This document shows, piece by piece, positions 8,117 through 16,747 of a stretch of DNA of 64,000 nt. This stretch comes from JAJFUE01 sp039683515. GTDB lineage: Bacteria; Sumerlaeota; Sumerlaeia; MVZB01. The position numbers and the translations under genes were made by a program. The notes beneath the pieces are model-generated. The model saw only the letters and a program-made list of their open reading frames with translations. It was not told the DNA's origin and ran no database searches. The stretch covers positions 1 to 64,000 of the forward strand of contig JBDKRG010000047.1 in assembly GCA_039683515.1 (NCBI GenBank), given 5' to 3'. How positions within the stretch are numbered: the first letter of the stretch is position 1; the number at the start of each line of letters is the position of its first letter.

Positions 8117-9040
8117 TCAGCGCTTCCGGGGCTGCTTGAGGCCGAGCCTTTTCAGTTGGTTTTCGTCCTTGCGCCAGGCGGGCTTGACCTTGACCCAGAG
8201 CTCGAGGAACACGGGCCGGCCAATGAGCTGTTCGATATCGACGCGCGCGGCCGAGCCGATCTTTTTGAGCATCTGGCCGCCCTGGCCGATGATGATCGCC
8301 TTGTGGGCCTCGCGCTCGGTCAGGATCACGACTTTAATGTGAGCCTTCTCGCGCGACTCGTCGAACTGCTCGACCTCGGTCGCCGTGCCGTACGGGACTT
8401 CCTGGCCGAGGTAACGGAAGAGCTTTTCGCGGACGAGCTCGCCGGCCATGTAGCGCAGGTCGCGGTCGCTGAGCTGCTCGGGGTCGAACAGGAGCGGCCC
8501 GACCGGCAGCACGCGGGCGAGCCCGGCCAGCAGCACGTCGACGCCGACGCCGGTGCGGGCGGAGAGGGCATAGACCTCCTGGTACGGCAGGTCGGCGGGC
8601 ATCGGCGGCGGTGTGCGGTCGGTGCGCTTGTCGATCTTGTTCCAGACCAGCCAGATGGGCTTGCCGCAGCGCTTGAGCATGTCGACGACCGGCTCGTCGG
8701 CGGGGTCGACGGCGTGGCGCACGTCGCGCAGGTGCAGGACGATGTCGCAGCCGGCAAGGCCCTGCTCGGCGCACTCGACGAGCGCCCGGTTGAACGGGTC
8801 GTTGTGGGCGAGGATGCCCGGGATGTCGACCAGGATCGCCTGCACGCGCTCGTCGGTGTAGATGCCGCAGATCTGCTGGCGGGTCGTCTGCGGGCGGTCC
8901 GAGACGATCGAGATCTTCTGGCCGACGAGGCGGTTGAGGAGCGTGCTCTTGCCGACGTTGGGCGCGCCGGCCAGGCCGACGTAGCCGACCGGGCGCGGCG
9001 GGCCGAACACGTTCTGGTTCTGGACCGGTTCGTCGCTCAT
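8117..9040 (-). CDS. era: GTPase Era, 30S ribosome assembly factor
   Basis: A 307-residue GTPase that binds the 3' end of 16S rRNA and checks small-subunit maturation. Visible motifs: G1 GAPNVGKST at 25-33, G2 threonines in DRPQTTRQQ, G3 DIPG at 72-75, G4 NKID at 134-137, G5 SAR near 157, and a C-terminal KH domain with GQGGQMLKKIGSAAR. Length is normal for the family. The start overlaps the end of ybeY by 4 bases, the usual ybeY-era pairing, linking rRNA processing with subunit assembly. Confidence 0.97.
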   Translation of the reverse strand: MSDEPVQNQNVFGPPRPVGYVGLAGAPNVGKSTLLNRLVGQKISIVSDRPQTTRQQICGIYTDERVQAILVDIPGILAHNDPFNRALVECAEQGLAGCDIVLHLRDVRHAVDPADEPVVDMLKRCGKPIWLVWNKIDKRTDRTPPPMPADLPYQEVYALSARTGVGVDVLLAGLARVLPVGPLLFDPEQLSDRDLRYMAGELVREKLFRYLGQEVPYGTATEVEQFDESREKAHIKVVILTEREAHKAIIIGQGGQMLKKIGSAARVDIEQLIGRPVFLELWVKVKPAWRKDENQLKRLGLKQPRKR

Positions 9041-9489
9041 GGCCTGACCGCTTCGAGGATCTGGTGGGCGCGGCGGGCCATCTGCGCCTCGCGCGCGGGG
9101 ATATCATGGTCGTAGCCGAGCAGGTGCAGCAGGCCGTGAACGAGGAGCAGGCGCATGTGGGCGGCCGGGCAGACGCCCATCTGGCGCGCCGCGCGCCGGA
9201 CCTCGGGCAGGCAGACGACGATGTCGCCGACGGCGCCGGGGGGTGGCAGCTTGCCGGGCTTGAGCTCGTGCAGCGGGAACGAAAGGACGTCGGTGGCGCG
9301 ATCGATGCCGCGCCAGCGCTTGTTGACGCGGCGGATCCACGGGCCGTCGCTGAGGATCAGGCTCAGCTCGTGGTCCGGGCCCAGGCCCGCGGCGGCGGCG
9401 GCGCCGACGAGCGCGCGCCTGGCCTCGCCGGCCAGCTCCTCGCGGTAGCCGCCCAGACGCCCGCGGCAATCAAATGCCAGATGCGGCAT
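9037..9489 (-). CDS. ybeY: Endoribonuclease YbeY, rRNA maturation
   Basis: A 150-residue metalloprotein acting in 16S rRNA 3'-end processing and ribosome quality control. The zinc-binding signature HGLLHLLGYDH is intact, with H118, H122 and H128. The upstream RATDVLSFP motif is also present. I placed the start at 9489 (MPHLAF) because the family begins there; the frame stays open upstream only as a shadow of the next gene. It lies 5 bases after the lipoprotein gene and overlaps era by 4 bases. Confidence 0.95.
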   Translation of the reverse strand: MPHLAFDCRGRLGGYREELAGEARRALVGAAAAAGLGPDHELSLILSDGPWIRRVNKRWRGIDRATDVLSFPLHELKPGKLPPPGAVGDIVVCLPEVRRAARQMGVCPAAHMRLLLVHGLLHLLGYDHDIPAREAQMARRAHQILEAVRP

Positions 9490-9494
9490 TCGGC

Positions 9495-10649
9495 TCAATG
9501 GGCCGCCTCCGCCGGCTTCGGCGGCGCGCTCGGGGCGGAAGCCGTTCCGGTGGTGGCGCCGGCCGCGCCCGCGGGCGCCTGGAGCGTGCCGGTCGTGCCT
9601 TCCACCGCGGCCTTGATCTGCCGGGCGCGGTCCGCGGCCGACTTGGCCGCCTCGGTGTTGGGGTAGAGCTTGGCGATCTCGTTGAGCTTCTCGATGGCCT
9701 TCCGCGGCTGCTTGCGGAACATGTCGATCTCGGAGAGGCCGAACATCGCGGCCAGCTTGTGCTGGCTCTGCGGGAATTCCTTGATGAGCTGGTTGAGGAT
9801 TTCCTCTTCCTTGTCGTACTGGCCGCGATACTGATGCAGGCCGGCGATCTGCATGAGGGCGCGGCATTTCTCGTCGACGCCGACGGCCTTCTCGTACTGC
9901 TGGCGGGCGGCCACGACCGCGGCGTCGAACATCTCGTCGGCCTTGGCCTGGTCCTTCATTTCCTGGTGGTTCATCCCGATCTGGATCAGCAGGTTGGACT
10001 TGAACGGCACCTGCGGGAAGCGTTTCAGGTAGGCCTCGTCGTTGGCGATGATCCTGGGCCACGCCTTGGCGCGGGCGAGGATGTTGTTCTGGCGGTTCAG
10101 GATCTCGAACTGGATGCTCACGTCATTGGGGCCGTAAACGGCCTGGTTTTCGAGGACCTTGAGCGACGTCGTGGTGTCGTTGTTATACAGGTAAAGCTCC
10201 GAGAGCATGACCTGGAAGACGTATTTGCCCTCGGCCGGGGCCTGGCGGAAGCTGGGCGAGGTTTCGACCGCCTCGCGCAGGGCCAGCTGCGGCTTGCCTT
10301 CGCGCATGTAGCTCTCGATCTTCCTGGGGAAGACGTTCCAGCCGGCCTCGGTGGCGGCGCCGCCGACCTTCTTCAGCAGGATGTCGTACTGCTCGCGCTC
10401 GCGCTTGAAATTGCTCTGCGTGGCGTAAATCCGGGCCAGCCCCAGCCGGGCCTGAACGACCTCGGGGCTGTCGCCATGCTGTTCGATGATGTCCTCGAAC
10501 TTGATCTGCGCCTCCAGCGTGTTTTTCTGGGCGAGGAGCGCATTGGCTTCCTTGAGCAGGTCCGCGGGGGACTTCCTGGCGCATCCGGCGGCCAGCATCA
10601 ACACGGCGCCGGCGATCGCGAGGCCAATCAACGACTGTTTCATACGCAT
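9495..10649 (-). CDS. TPR-like lipoprotein
   Basis: A 384-residue protein with a lipoprotein signal ending in the lipobox LAAGC (C23 if translation starts at 10649). The rest is mostly amphipathic helices in pairs resembling tetratricopeptide repeats, for example around LLKEANALLAQKNTLEAQI and KAIEKLNEIAKLYPNTEAAK, then an alanine/proline/threonine-rich tail. Its general form recalls outer-membrane assembly or tol-pal helper lipoproteins (BamD, CpoB), but it lacks features that would fix one of them. The ATG at 10649 has AGAAGAG upstream and gives a proper signal; the longer frame to 10709 would bury it. It is first in the run with ybeY and era. Confidence 0.8.
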   Translation of the reverse strand: MRMKQSLIGLAIAGAVLMLAAGCARKSPADLLKEANALLAQKNTLEAQIKFEDIIEQHGDSPEVVQARLGLARIYATQSNFKREREQYDILLKKVGGAATEAGWNVFPRKIESYMREGKPQLALREAVETSPSFRQAPAEGKYVFQVMLSELYLYNNDTTTSLKVLENQAVYGPNDVSIQFEILNRQNNILARAKAWPRIIANDEAYLKRFPQVPFKSNLLIQIGMNHQEMKDQAKADEMFDAAVVAARQQYEKAVGVDEKCRALMQIAGLHQYRGQYDKEEEILNQLIKEFPQSQHKLAAMFGLSEIDMFRKQPRKAIEKLNEIAKLYPNTEAAKSAADRARQIKAAVEGTTGTLQAPAGAAGATTGTASAPSAPPKPAEAAH

Positions 10650-10676
10650 GATGCAACTCTTCTGATGAACGTTGGT

Positions 10677-10697
10677 TTCGGGCCCAGCGGGCCCGAA
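10677..10697. repeat. Perfect hairpin in the leader of the lipoprotein gene
   Basis: TTCGGGCCC and GGGCCCGAA surround a three-base loop. The hairpin lies between the candidate promoter (10742-10715) and the start codon at 10649, so it would form in the 5' leader. No U-run follows on either strand, so it is not an ordinary terminator. Confidence 0.6.
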
Positions 10698-10714
10698 GAC
10701 GGAAACCATAGCAC

Positions 10715-10742
10715 ATTACCCGTTTTGCCGGTTTTGTGTCAA
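10715..10742 (-). promoter_or_regulatory. Promoter for the lipoprotein-ybeY-era run
   Basis: On the minus strand, TTGACA (10742-10737), a 16-base spacer, then GGTAAT (10720-10715), about 65 bases before the lipoprotein start. Confidence 0.45.
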
Positions 10743-10815
10743 ATAATTGCCGTTGAGACCGGGCGATCCGGACCCTGTCAAAACCGGCGCGGGGGCCGGC
10801 GCCGACGCAATCATA

Positions 10816-10844
10816 TTGATGATTGCAACTGAATCGGGTAATTG
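10816..10844 (+). promoter_or_regulatory. Possible promoter for serS
   Basis: TTGATG (10816-10821), 17 bases, then TAATTG (10839-10844), 35 bases before the serS start. The -10 match is poor, so the call is weak. Confidence 0.28.
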
Positions 10845-10878
10845 TAGAAGGACTTTAACCTTTGGAAGGGGCACCGCC

Positions 10879-12162
10879 ATGATCGACCTGAAACTGCTGC
10901 GTGAAGATCCGGACTGCCTGCGGCGCGGGATTGAAGCCAAGCGCTCGGCGGTCAATCTGGACCGCCTGATCGAACTCGACGAGAGCCGCCGATCGCTGGC
11001 GCGGCTGGTCGACGATCTCAACACCCGGCGCAACGCGGCCAGCAAGTCGATCGGCGCGCGCATCAAGGCCGGCGAAAACCCCGAGGCCGCCAAGGCCGAG
11101 GTCCGCGAGCTCGGCGACCAGATCAAGGCGCGCGAGGACGAGCTGAAGACCGTCGAGGAGGAGCTCCACAAGCTCGCCCTGATGGTCCCCAACACCCCGC
11201 ACGCCTCGACCCCCGCCGGCGCGAGCGAGGACGACAACGTCGAGGTCGCGCGCTGGGGCCAGGCCCCCGCGTTCGACTTCGCCCCCCGCCCGCACTGGGA
11301 AGTCGGCGAGGAGCTCGGCATCCTCGACCGCGATCGCGGCACCAAGCTCTCGGGGTCGGGCTTCTACTGCCTCAAGGGGCTCGGCGCCCGGCTCGAGCGC
11401 TCGCTCATCAGCTGGTTCATCGACGTCCACACGAGAAAATACGGCTACACGGAAGTCCTGACGCCGTACCTCGTCAACAGCAAGACGATGACCGGCACGG
11501 GCCAGCTGCCCAAGATGGCCGACGACATGTACAAGGTGCTGGCCGACGAGGGGGGCGAGGACCTGTGGCTGATCCCGACGGCCGAGGTCCCGGTGACGAA
11601 CCTCTACCAGGACGAGATCCTGGACGGCGCGCGGCTGCCGATTTACCACTGCGCGTTCTCGCCGTGCTTCCGCCGCGAGGCCGGCAGCTACGGCAAGGAG
11701 GTGCGCGGCATCACGCGCGTCCACCAGTTCCACAAGGTCGAGATGGTCAAGTTCGTCCGGCCCGAGACGTCGTACGACGAGCTGGAGGCGCTGCGCGGCC
11801 AGGCCGAATTCCTCCTCCAGCAGCTGGGGCTGCACTACCGCGTGCTGTCGCTGTGCTCGGCCGACCTGAGCTTCGCGGCGGCCAAGTGCTACGACCTGGA
11901 AGTCTGGGCGCCGGGGATGGACCGGTTCCTCGAGGTCAGCTCGTGCTCGAACTTCGAGGACTTCCAGGCGCGCCGGGCGGGCATCCGGTTCAAGGCCGAC
12001 GCCAAGGCCAAGCCGCAGTTCATCCACACGCTCAACGGCTCGGGGCTGGCGCTGCCGCGCTGCGTCATCGCGATCATCGAGAACTACCAGCAGCCCGACG
12101 GCACGATCAAGGTGCCGGAAGTGCTCGTGCCGTACATGGGCTGCGAGGTCATCGGGCGCTAA
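10879..12162 (+). CDS. serS: Seryl-tRNA synthetase
   Basis: A 427-residue class II synthetase that charges tRNA-Ser (and tRNA-Sec where present) with serine. The N-terminal long antiparallel coiled coil (about 28-105) grips the tRNA. The catalytic core has motif 2 CFRREAG at about 263 with the ordering loop after it, and motif 3 NGSGLALPR at about 386. The start at 10879 follows GGAAGGGG by 7 bases and begins MIDLKLLRE, as is usual; the open frame upstream of it is noncoding. A strong symmetric terminator follows. Length matches the family. Confidence 0.97.
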   Translation: MIDLKLLREDPDCLRRGIEAKRSAVNLDRLIELDESRRSLARLVDDLNTRRNAASKSIGARIKAGENPEAAKAEVRELGDQIKAREDELKTVEEELHKLALMVPNTPHASTPAGASEDDNVEVARWGQAPAFDFAPRPHWEVGEELGILDRDRGTKLSGSGFYCLKGLGARLERSLISWFIDVHTRKYGYTEVLTPYLVNSKTMTGTGQLPKMADDMYKVLADEGGEDLWLIPTAEVPVTNLYQDEILDGARLPIYHCAFSPCFRREAGSYGKEVRGITRVHQFHKVEMVKFVRPETSYDELEALRGQAEFLLQQLGLHYRVLSLCSADLSFAAAKCYDLEVWAPGMDRFLEVSSCSNFEDFQARRAGIRFKADAKAKPQFIHTLNGSGLALPRCVIAIIENYQQPDGTIKVPEVLVPYMGCEVIGR

Positions 12163-12200
12163 GAGTGGATCTTCGTGCTCGTAATCGAAATCGAAAATCG

Positions 12201-12226
12201 AATGGGCGGCCCTCAAGCCGCCCATT
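12201..12226. terminator. Bidirectional terminator between serS and higA
   Basis: A perfect 10-base stem (AATGGGCGGC with GCCGCCCATT) and six-base loop. T-richer sequence follows mainly on the minus-strand side, so it can end both serS and the convergent higBA transcript. Confidence 0.7.
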
Positions 12227-12251
12227 CTTGATGAACGCTATTCGTCTCGCG

Positions 12252-12680
12252 TCACATGAAGTATCCGGGCTCCAATTTAAAGAAGTCCGCGAGCTTGCGA
12301 ATTTGCATTTTGGACAACTCGCGTTGGCCGCTCAGGATTCGGCAACCCAAAGGCCTGTCCCCGAGCAATCGTCCCAAATCGGATGCTGACATCGAATGTT
12401 CGTCCAAAATATACCGCAGCCGTTCGATCGGGGTATCTGTGAATTCGCCGGGGTTGCCGAATCGGGCATGTTCATAATCCAGCACCAATAATTTCAAGAC
12501 ATGCGCCGAATCAATTTGGGATTTGCTCGCCTTGCCGGAATCGATCAAGCGCGCAAGGCGCATGAGTTCATCGAGCGCCGCATGATGCTCCGCCTTATTC
12601 CGCAGAGGCGCAGGCGCCACCCGCGCCGACCAGCGTCTGGGTCGACGCGCGGACAGAGAGGTTGTTGCTGAGTGCGGCAT
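12252..12680 (-). CDS. higA: HigA-type antitoxin, XRE helix-turn-helix
   Basis: A 142-residue antitoxin. Residues about 25-50 (PLRNKAEHHAALDELMRLARL) form the family's N-terminal helical region, and the C-terminal half is an XRE helix-turn-helix (MSASDLGRLLGDRPLGCRIL and following helix). Such antitoxins bind and silence HigB and repress their own operon. Its start is 4 bases after the toxin stop, the toxin-first order typical of higBA. The first 22 residues are an unusual basic extension, and no strong ribosome site is visible, so translation may couple to the toxin gene. Lower GC than neighbours is consistent with mobile acquisition. Confidence 0.85.
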   Translation of the reverse strand: MPHSATTSLSARRPRRWSARVAPAPLRNKAEHHAALDELMRLARLIDSGKASKSQIDSAHVLKLLVLDYEHARFGNPGEFTDTPIERLRYILDEHSMSASDLGRLLGDRPLGCRILSGQRELSKMQIRKLADFFKLEPGYFM

Positions 12681-12684
12681 GAGT

Positions 12685-12993
12685 TTATAATTTCTCTTTC
12701 CAATGTTCCTGGCTGTATTGGGCGTGAGTTAAAATGACAATGACACGCACCAATTCGAACTTATAGGAAACTTCCGAGATCAATCGGTACTTGTTGCCGC
12801 CGATATTGAAAATCGTCGCGACCAAACCACGCTTTGATTTCAATTGGTCTGCGCTTGGAATTGTTGCCCTCAATTCAGCGAAATTTCGCCAACGCGCCGA
12901 ACTGACAGCTTGCCTCCATTTTTGTATCGGCTGATGCGCACTGGAATGTTTACGTTCGAACTCCTGCAAGATGTCGTTGCCAATCAGATCCAT
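12685..12993 (-). CDS. higB: HigB-family mRNA interferase toxin
   Basis: A 102-residue RelE-superfamily toxin of the HigB group, which cleaves mRNA on the ribosome. The family signature is clear in TIFNIGGNKYRLISEVSYKF and the final ILTHAQYSQEHWKEKL region, with basic and histidine residues suited to RNA cleavage. It is the first gene of the operon with higA 4 bases downstream. The pair's lower GC and its isolated position between serS and the trehalose genes suggest a transferred module. Confidence 0.9.
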   Translation of the reverse strand: MDLIGNDILQEFERKHSSAHQPIQKWRQAVSSARWRNFAELRATIPSADQLKSKRGLVATIFNIGGNKYRLISEVSYKFELVRVIVILTHAQYSQEHWKEKL

Positions 12994-13128
12994 CTCCCGT
13001 GCTCCTCCCGCCTCATTGCACGGGGTCTCGTAGGTCCTCTGGCAATTTTATTGCGGCATTGCGAAATGCGTGGCCAAGGTTTACCGGTTCGCTTCAGGTT
13101 CTTTCATATCCACCTTCCAACATTTCAT

Positions 13129-13158
13129 AGCCTAAAACCCATGATGACATTTTGTCAA
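13129..13158 (-). promoter_or_regulatory. higBA promoter with palindromic operator over the -35
   Basis: On the minus strand TTGACA (13158-13153), 18 bases, then TAGGCT (13134-13129). The -35 lies within a perfect dyad TGACA-N3-TGTCA (13145-13157), a natural site for HigA autorepression. The mRNA leader to higB is about 130 bases long. Confidence 0.55.
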
Positions 13159-13179
13159 CAGTTTTAATCGGCAAGCAAT

Positions 13180-13584
13180 TCAATTCTCCGCCCCGTCCTC
13201 TTCCAAGTGAAACTTGTGCAAAAACCGGTGGAAGATGGGGGCGAAGAGGATGCCGGCGACGACCAGGAAGATCATGCCGGCGAACAGCGCGTAGGCCGAG
13301 GCGAAGATCTTGCCGGCGGCCGTGTGCAGCTCGCCGACCGGGCCCATGCCGCCCAGGATCATCGAGGCGTTCAGAAGCGAATCGATCCACGGCATGCCCT
13401 CGAGCGCGTGGTAGCCGGCGACGCCGATCCCGAGCGAGATGCCGACGACCCCGACGGCCACGAGCGTGTGCCGGAGCTGCCGCAGGACGAAGGCCCGCGT
13501 CGAGAGCAGCGGCTGGCGCCGACGCTCGTAGAGGTGGCGCCGCGGAGGCGGCGTGCTGTGAGTCGGCTTCTGCATGGCCGGCAT
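13180..13584 (-). CDS. Small two-helix membrane protein with pore-loop-like segment
   Basis: A 134-residue protein with a basic N-terminus, membrane helix one at about 40-58 (HTLVAVGVVGISLGIGVAGY), a re-entrant-looking segment (SLLNASMILGGMGPVGELHT) and membrane helix two at about 100-120. The helix-pore-helix order is that of two-helix potassium channels, but the segment GGMGPV replaces the usual selectivity filter GYG. The C-terminus is histidine-rich (IFHRFLHKFHLEED). I recall similar short proteins as conserved hypotheticals; channel activity is not established. I set the start at 13584 (MPAMQ) with GGAG upstream. It follows treY on the same strand after 58 bases. Confidence 0.7.
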   Translation of the reverse strand: MPAMQKPTHSTPPPRRHLYERRRQPLLSTRAFVLRQLRHTLVAVGVVGISLGIGVAGYHALEGMPWIDSLLNASMILGGMGPVGELHTAAGKIFASAYALFAGMIFLVVAGILFAPIFHRFLHKFHLEEDGAEN

Positions 13585-13642
13585 GGTCTCCGATTCCCAA
13601 TGCAAAATCAAGGAATGGACGGCGAGGGCGCCGCCCCCCGGT

Positions 13643-16600
13643 TCAGGCCTGCTTGACGAGGATCGCCACGGGGAAGTGGCTGAGGACCGCGGGCATGGGG
13701 AGCGAGGCGGTTCCGCCGCGGTCGACGGGGATGAGCGTCTCGCCGGTGTAGATGTTGCGCCACGCGTTGCCGGCCAACGCCGGATCGAGCCTGAGCCAGG
13801 TGTCGTCCCAGACCCCCTCGCCGATCGGCGGGCGCTCCTGGCCGCGGGTGAGCGTGGCGACGAGCCGCGGCGCAACGGCGATCAGGGCGTCGTCGCCGTG
13901 GCGCCGCGCGAACGCGACGACGTGGCGCTCCAGGTCGCCGCCGGCCGCGACCGGCTCGTAACCGCCCTGGGCAAACAACGCCTCGTTCTCGCGGCGCAAG
14001 TCGAGGGCGCGGACGATCACGTAGAGCTTGATGGCGCCGTTCTCGATCGTGCCGACCAGTTCGTCGGCGAGGGCGGCCAGGTCGCCGGCCTGGATCCCCC
14101 GGCGCAGGCGGGCCAGTTCGCCGCGGCGCGTCCCGAAGTCGACCGGGCGGCGATTGTCCGGGTCGACGAGGCTCAGGTCCCACATCTCCGTCCCCTGGTA
14201 GATGTCGGGGACGCCCGGCGACGCGAGGCGCAGCAGGACCTGCGCGAGCGAGTTGAACCGGCCGAAGTAGGCGACGTGGCGGGCGAAGGAGGCGATGTCC
14301 TGGATGACGGGGTTGCGGCGCGTGTCGTCGAGGAGGCGCTCGATGAACCGCGCCAGCGCCTTGTCGTAGGCCTCGTTGGCGCTGATCCAGCTCGTGTGGA
14401 CCTTGGCTTCCTTGACGGCCTTCTGCATGTAGGCCAGGATGCGCGCGCGGAAGCGGGCGAACCCCTCGCTGCCCGGCGAGTCGGGCGGCCACGCGCCGAC
14501 GAGCGTCTGGTAGAGCAGGTATTCGTCGTTGCGGTCGGGGGCGGCCTGGCCCTCGATGATCATCTTGCGCGGGGCGTTGCGGTGGCTCCAGCGGCCCAGC
14601 GCGGCGCGCCACGGGCCGGCCATCTCGGAGAGGACCGAAATGCGCGCGCGCACGTCCTCCGAGCGCTTGGCGTCGTGGGTCGATCCGGCGAGCATCGTGA
14701 GCGGCCAGCAGCGGCGGCGGTCGGCGTTGTGCGCATGGAACTCCTCGCGCGAGACGCCGAAGCGGTCGGGGCGGCCGCCGACGTCGTTGAGCGAGACGAG
14801 CCGGTTGTAGATGTAGAGGGCGGTGTCCTCGAATCCCTTGGCCATGACGGGGCCGGCGATCTGCTGGAACTTGGCGAGGAACTCGATCATCTCGCGGTGC
14901 AGCGCCGGGGGGAAATCCTGCAGGTTGCGCAGGAGAAGGGTATCGCCGACGAAATCCGGGATGGCGGCGGGGATGCGCGGGTTGCGCCGGCGGGCCTCGC
15001 CGATGGCCGCCTCGAGGTAGGCGCGGTCGCGCGGCGAGATCTCGGGCTTGCGCGTCGTGACGTAGGTGCGGTAGATCGGCAGCGCGGCGATGATTTCGCG
15101 CAGGGCGAACCGCAGGCCGCCGAGCGTGAAGTCGCGCGTGCGGCGGTTGCGGCGCGCGATCGCCTGGAGCTGCATGGCCAGGGCGCCGAGCTCGCCGGCG
15201 AACGACAGCGCCATGATCGCGCGCTTGGAGTCGTTGACGATCTCGTGGAACCACAGCTGCCGGCCGGTGAAGTGGCCGTAAATGCGGTCGAACGCCCGGC
15301 GGTTCGTGCCGTCGATCGCCAGGCCGTCGGCGACGCGGGCGAAATCGTAGCCGGTCGTCCCCTCGGTCATCCAGTCGAGCGGGAGCGGCTCGTCCTGGCC
15401 GAGGATCTTTTCGACGACGACGTAGAGCGGCCAGGGCTCGCCGCGCCCCTCGGCGCGGGAGGCGCCGCGCGCGTCGAGCCAGTCGGCGATATCATGGCGC
15501 AGCGTCTCGCCGTTGCCGTTCCGGCATGAGTCGGGATGCTCGGTGCGGTATTTCGCCGCGAGGGCGTAGGTCTGGAGCCGCCGCAAATACTGCGCCGGGT
15601 CCCACAGGCCGTCGGGGTGGTCGATGCGCAGGCCGTCGACCTTGCCGTCGGCGATGAACTTGAGGATCAGGCCGTGCGTGTCCTCGAACACCTCGGCGAG
15701 CTCGACGCGGACGGCCGCCAGGGTGTTGATCTCGAAGAAGCGGCGGAAGTTGATCTCCTCGCCGGCCACGCGCCAGAACGCCGGCCGCCAGGACTGGCCC
15801 TCGATGAGGCCGTCCATCTGGTTGAACGTCTCGAGCCGGCCGGGGACGCCGTTGAAGGCCTCGATCGATTCGTCGAGCGCCGCGCGGAACGGCTCGCACG
15901 AGTCGGCGAGCGCCGCGATGCGCCGCTTGACGATTTCCTTTTCGCGCAGGCGCTCGGCGATCCGGTCGGCGGGGAGCTCGGTCGGGGGGGGGAGGTGGCC
16001 GATCGCGGTCAGGATGCTGAGCAGCTCGGTGACGGGCTCGCTCTCCTCGCCCAGCTCGCGCCTGAGGTCGTCGAGCTTGAGCGACAGGATCGGGGCGCAC
16101 GTGTGCTGCGCCACGGGCAGGCGGAAGCCGTAGTAGTGGATGACGAACGCCCCGCCCTCGCGCGACAGGCGGAATTTGCCCATCTCCAGGACCTTGCCGT
16201 ACTGGTCCTCCAGGATCGGCAGGACGATCTTGTTTTCGAGGGCGCGGTCGACCGGGCGCCAGTTGATGTCGAAGTTGCGCGCGACGATCGAGGCGGGGCC
16301 GTTCTCGAGGACGTCCTGCCACCAGCCGTTGGCCGGGTCGGCGATCCCCATGTGGTTGGGGACGATGTCGAGGATCAGGCCGAGGCCGGCGGCGCGCAGG
16401 GCTTGACTGAGCCGCTCGAACCCGGCCTCGCCGCCCAGGTTGGGATTGACCGTGTTGTGGTCGACGATGTCGTAGCCGTGGGTGCTGTCGGCGCCGGCGC
16501 GAAGGAGCGGCGAGGCGTAGAGGTGGCTGACGCCGAGGTCGGCCAGGTAATCCATGACGCCGACGGCGTTTTCGAACGTGAAGTCGCGCGTGAACTGGCA

Positions 16601-16681
16601 GCGGTAGGTCGCCCTCGGCGCGCCGGTTCGCGCCGCCTCGCCTTCGAGCCAAGCCTGAAGCTGGTTGTCAATGGCCGCCAT
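13643..16681 (-). CDS. treY: Malto-oligosyltrehalose synthase
   Basis: A 1012-residue glycoside hydrolase family 13 enzyme that isomerises the reducing-end glucose of maltodextrin into a trehalose unit (first step of the TreY-TreZ route). It starts with the family hallmark ATYRCQF near 23-29 followed by YLADLGVSHLYASPLL. It has DIVPNHMG, the nucleophile region GLRIDHPDG, the acid/base region VVEKILGQDEPLP and TTGYDF. The C-terminal part has LLRLASPGVPDIYQGTE and LVDPDNRRPVD. It is longer than many homologues (700-950), with the difference in the middle. It lies downstream of treZ and probably shares its transcript. Product: trehalose-capped glucan. Confidence 0.96.
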   Translation of the reverse strand: MAAIDNQLQAWLEGEAARTGAPRATYRCQFTRDFTFENAVGVMDYLADLGVSHLYASPLLRAGADSTHGYDIVDHNTVNPNLGGEAGFERLSQALRAAGLGLILDIVPNHMGIADPANGWWQDVLENGPASIVARNFDINWRPVDRALENKIVLPILEDQYGKVLEMGKFRLSREGGAFVIHYYGFRLPVAQHTCAPILSLKLDDLRRELGEESEPVTELLSILTAIGHLPPPTELPADRIAERLREKEIVKRRIAALADSCEPFRAALDESIEAFNGVPGRLETFNQMDGLIEGQSWRPAFWRVAGEEINFRRFFEINTLAAVRVELAEVFEDTHGLILKFIADGKVDGLRIDHPDGLWDPAQYLRRLQTYALAAKYRTEHPDSCRNGNGETLRHDIADWLDARGASRAEGRGEPWPLYVVVEKILGQDEPLPLDWMTEGTTGYDFARVADGLAIDGTNRRAFDRIYGHFTGRQLWFHEIVNDSKRAIMALSFAGELGALAMQLQAIARRNRRTRDFTLGGLRFALREIIAALPIYRTYVTTRKPEISPRDRAYLEAAIGEARRRNPRIPAAIPDFVGDTLLLRNLQDFPPALHREMIEFLAKFQQIAGPVMAKGFEDTALYIYNRLVSLNDVGGRPDRFGVSREEFHAHNADRRRCWPLTMLAGSTHDAKRSEDVRARISVLSEMAGPWRAALGRWSHRNAPRKMIIEGQAAPDRNDEYLLYQTLVGAWPPDSPGSEGFARFRARILAYMQKAVKEAKVHTSWISANEAYDKALARFIERLLDDTRRNPVIQDIASFARHVAYFGRFNSLAQVLLRLASPGVPDIYQGTEMWDLSLVDPDNRRPVDFGTRRGELARLRRGIQAGDLAALADELVGTIENGAIKLYVIVRALDLRRENEALFAQGGYEPVAAGGDLERHVVAFARRHGDDALIAVAPRLVATLTRGQERPPIGEGVWDDTWLRLDPALAGNAWRNIYTGETLIPVDRGGTASLPMPAVLSHFPVAILVKQA

Positions 16682-16691
16682 TCACCGATCC

Positions 16692-16741
16692 CCGATTTAA
16701 TCCAAAATCCAAAATCCAAAATCCGAAATCCGAAATCCGCA
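16692..16741. repeat. AATCCAAAATCCGAAATCC word repeat between treZ and treY
   Basis: Seven or more tandem seven-base words (AATCCAA, AATCCGA, AATCCGC) fill most of the 66-base gap. This is the same family as near 0.3, 22.0 and 33.0 kb. Confidence 0.85.
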
Positions 16742-16747
16742 ATCGCC

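Noticed and set aside
13094..13179. Extra small gene between higB and the pore-like gene
   Set aside because: Short frames (such as MKCWKVDMKEPEANR on the minus strand) lack ribosome sites and lie in the higBA promoter and leader.
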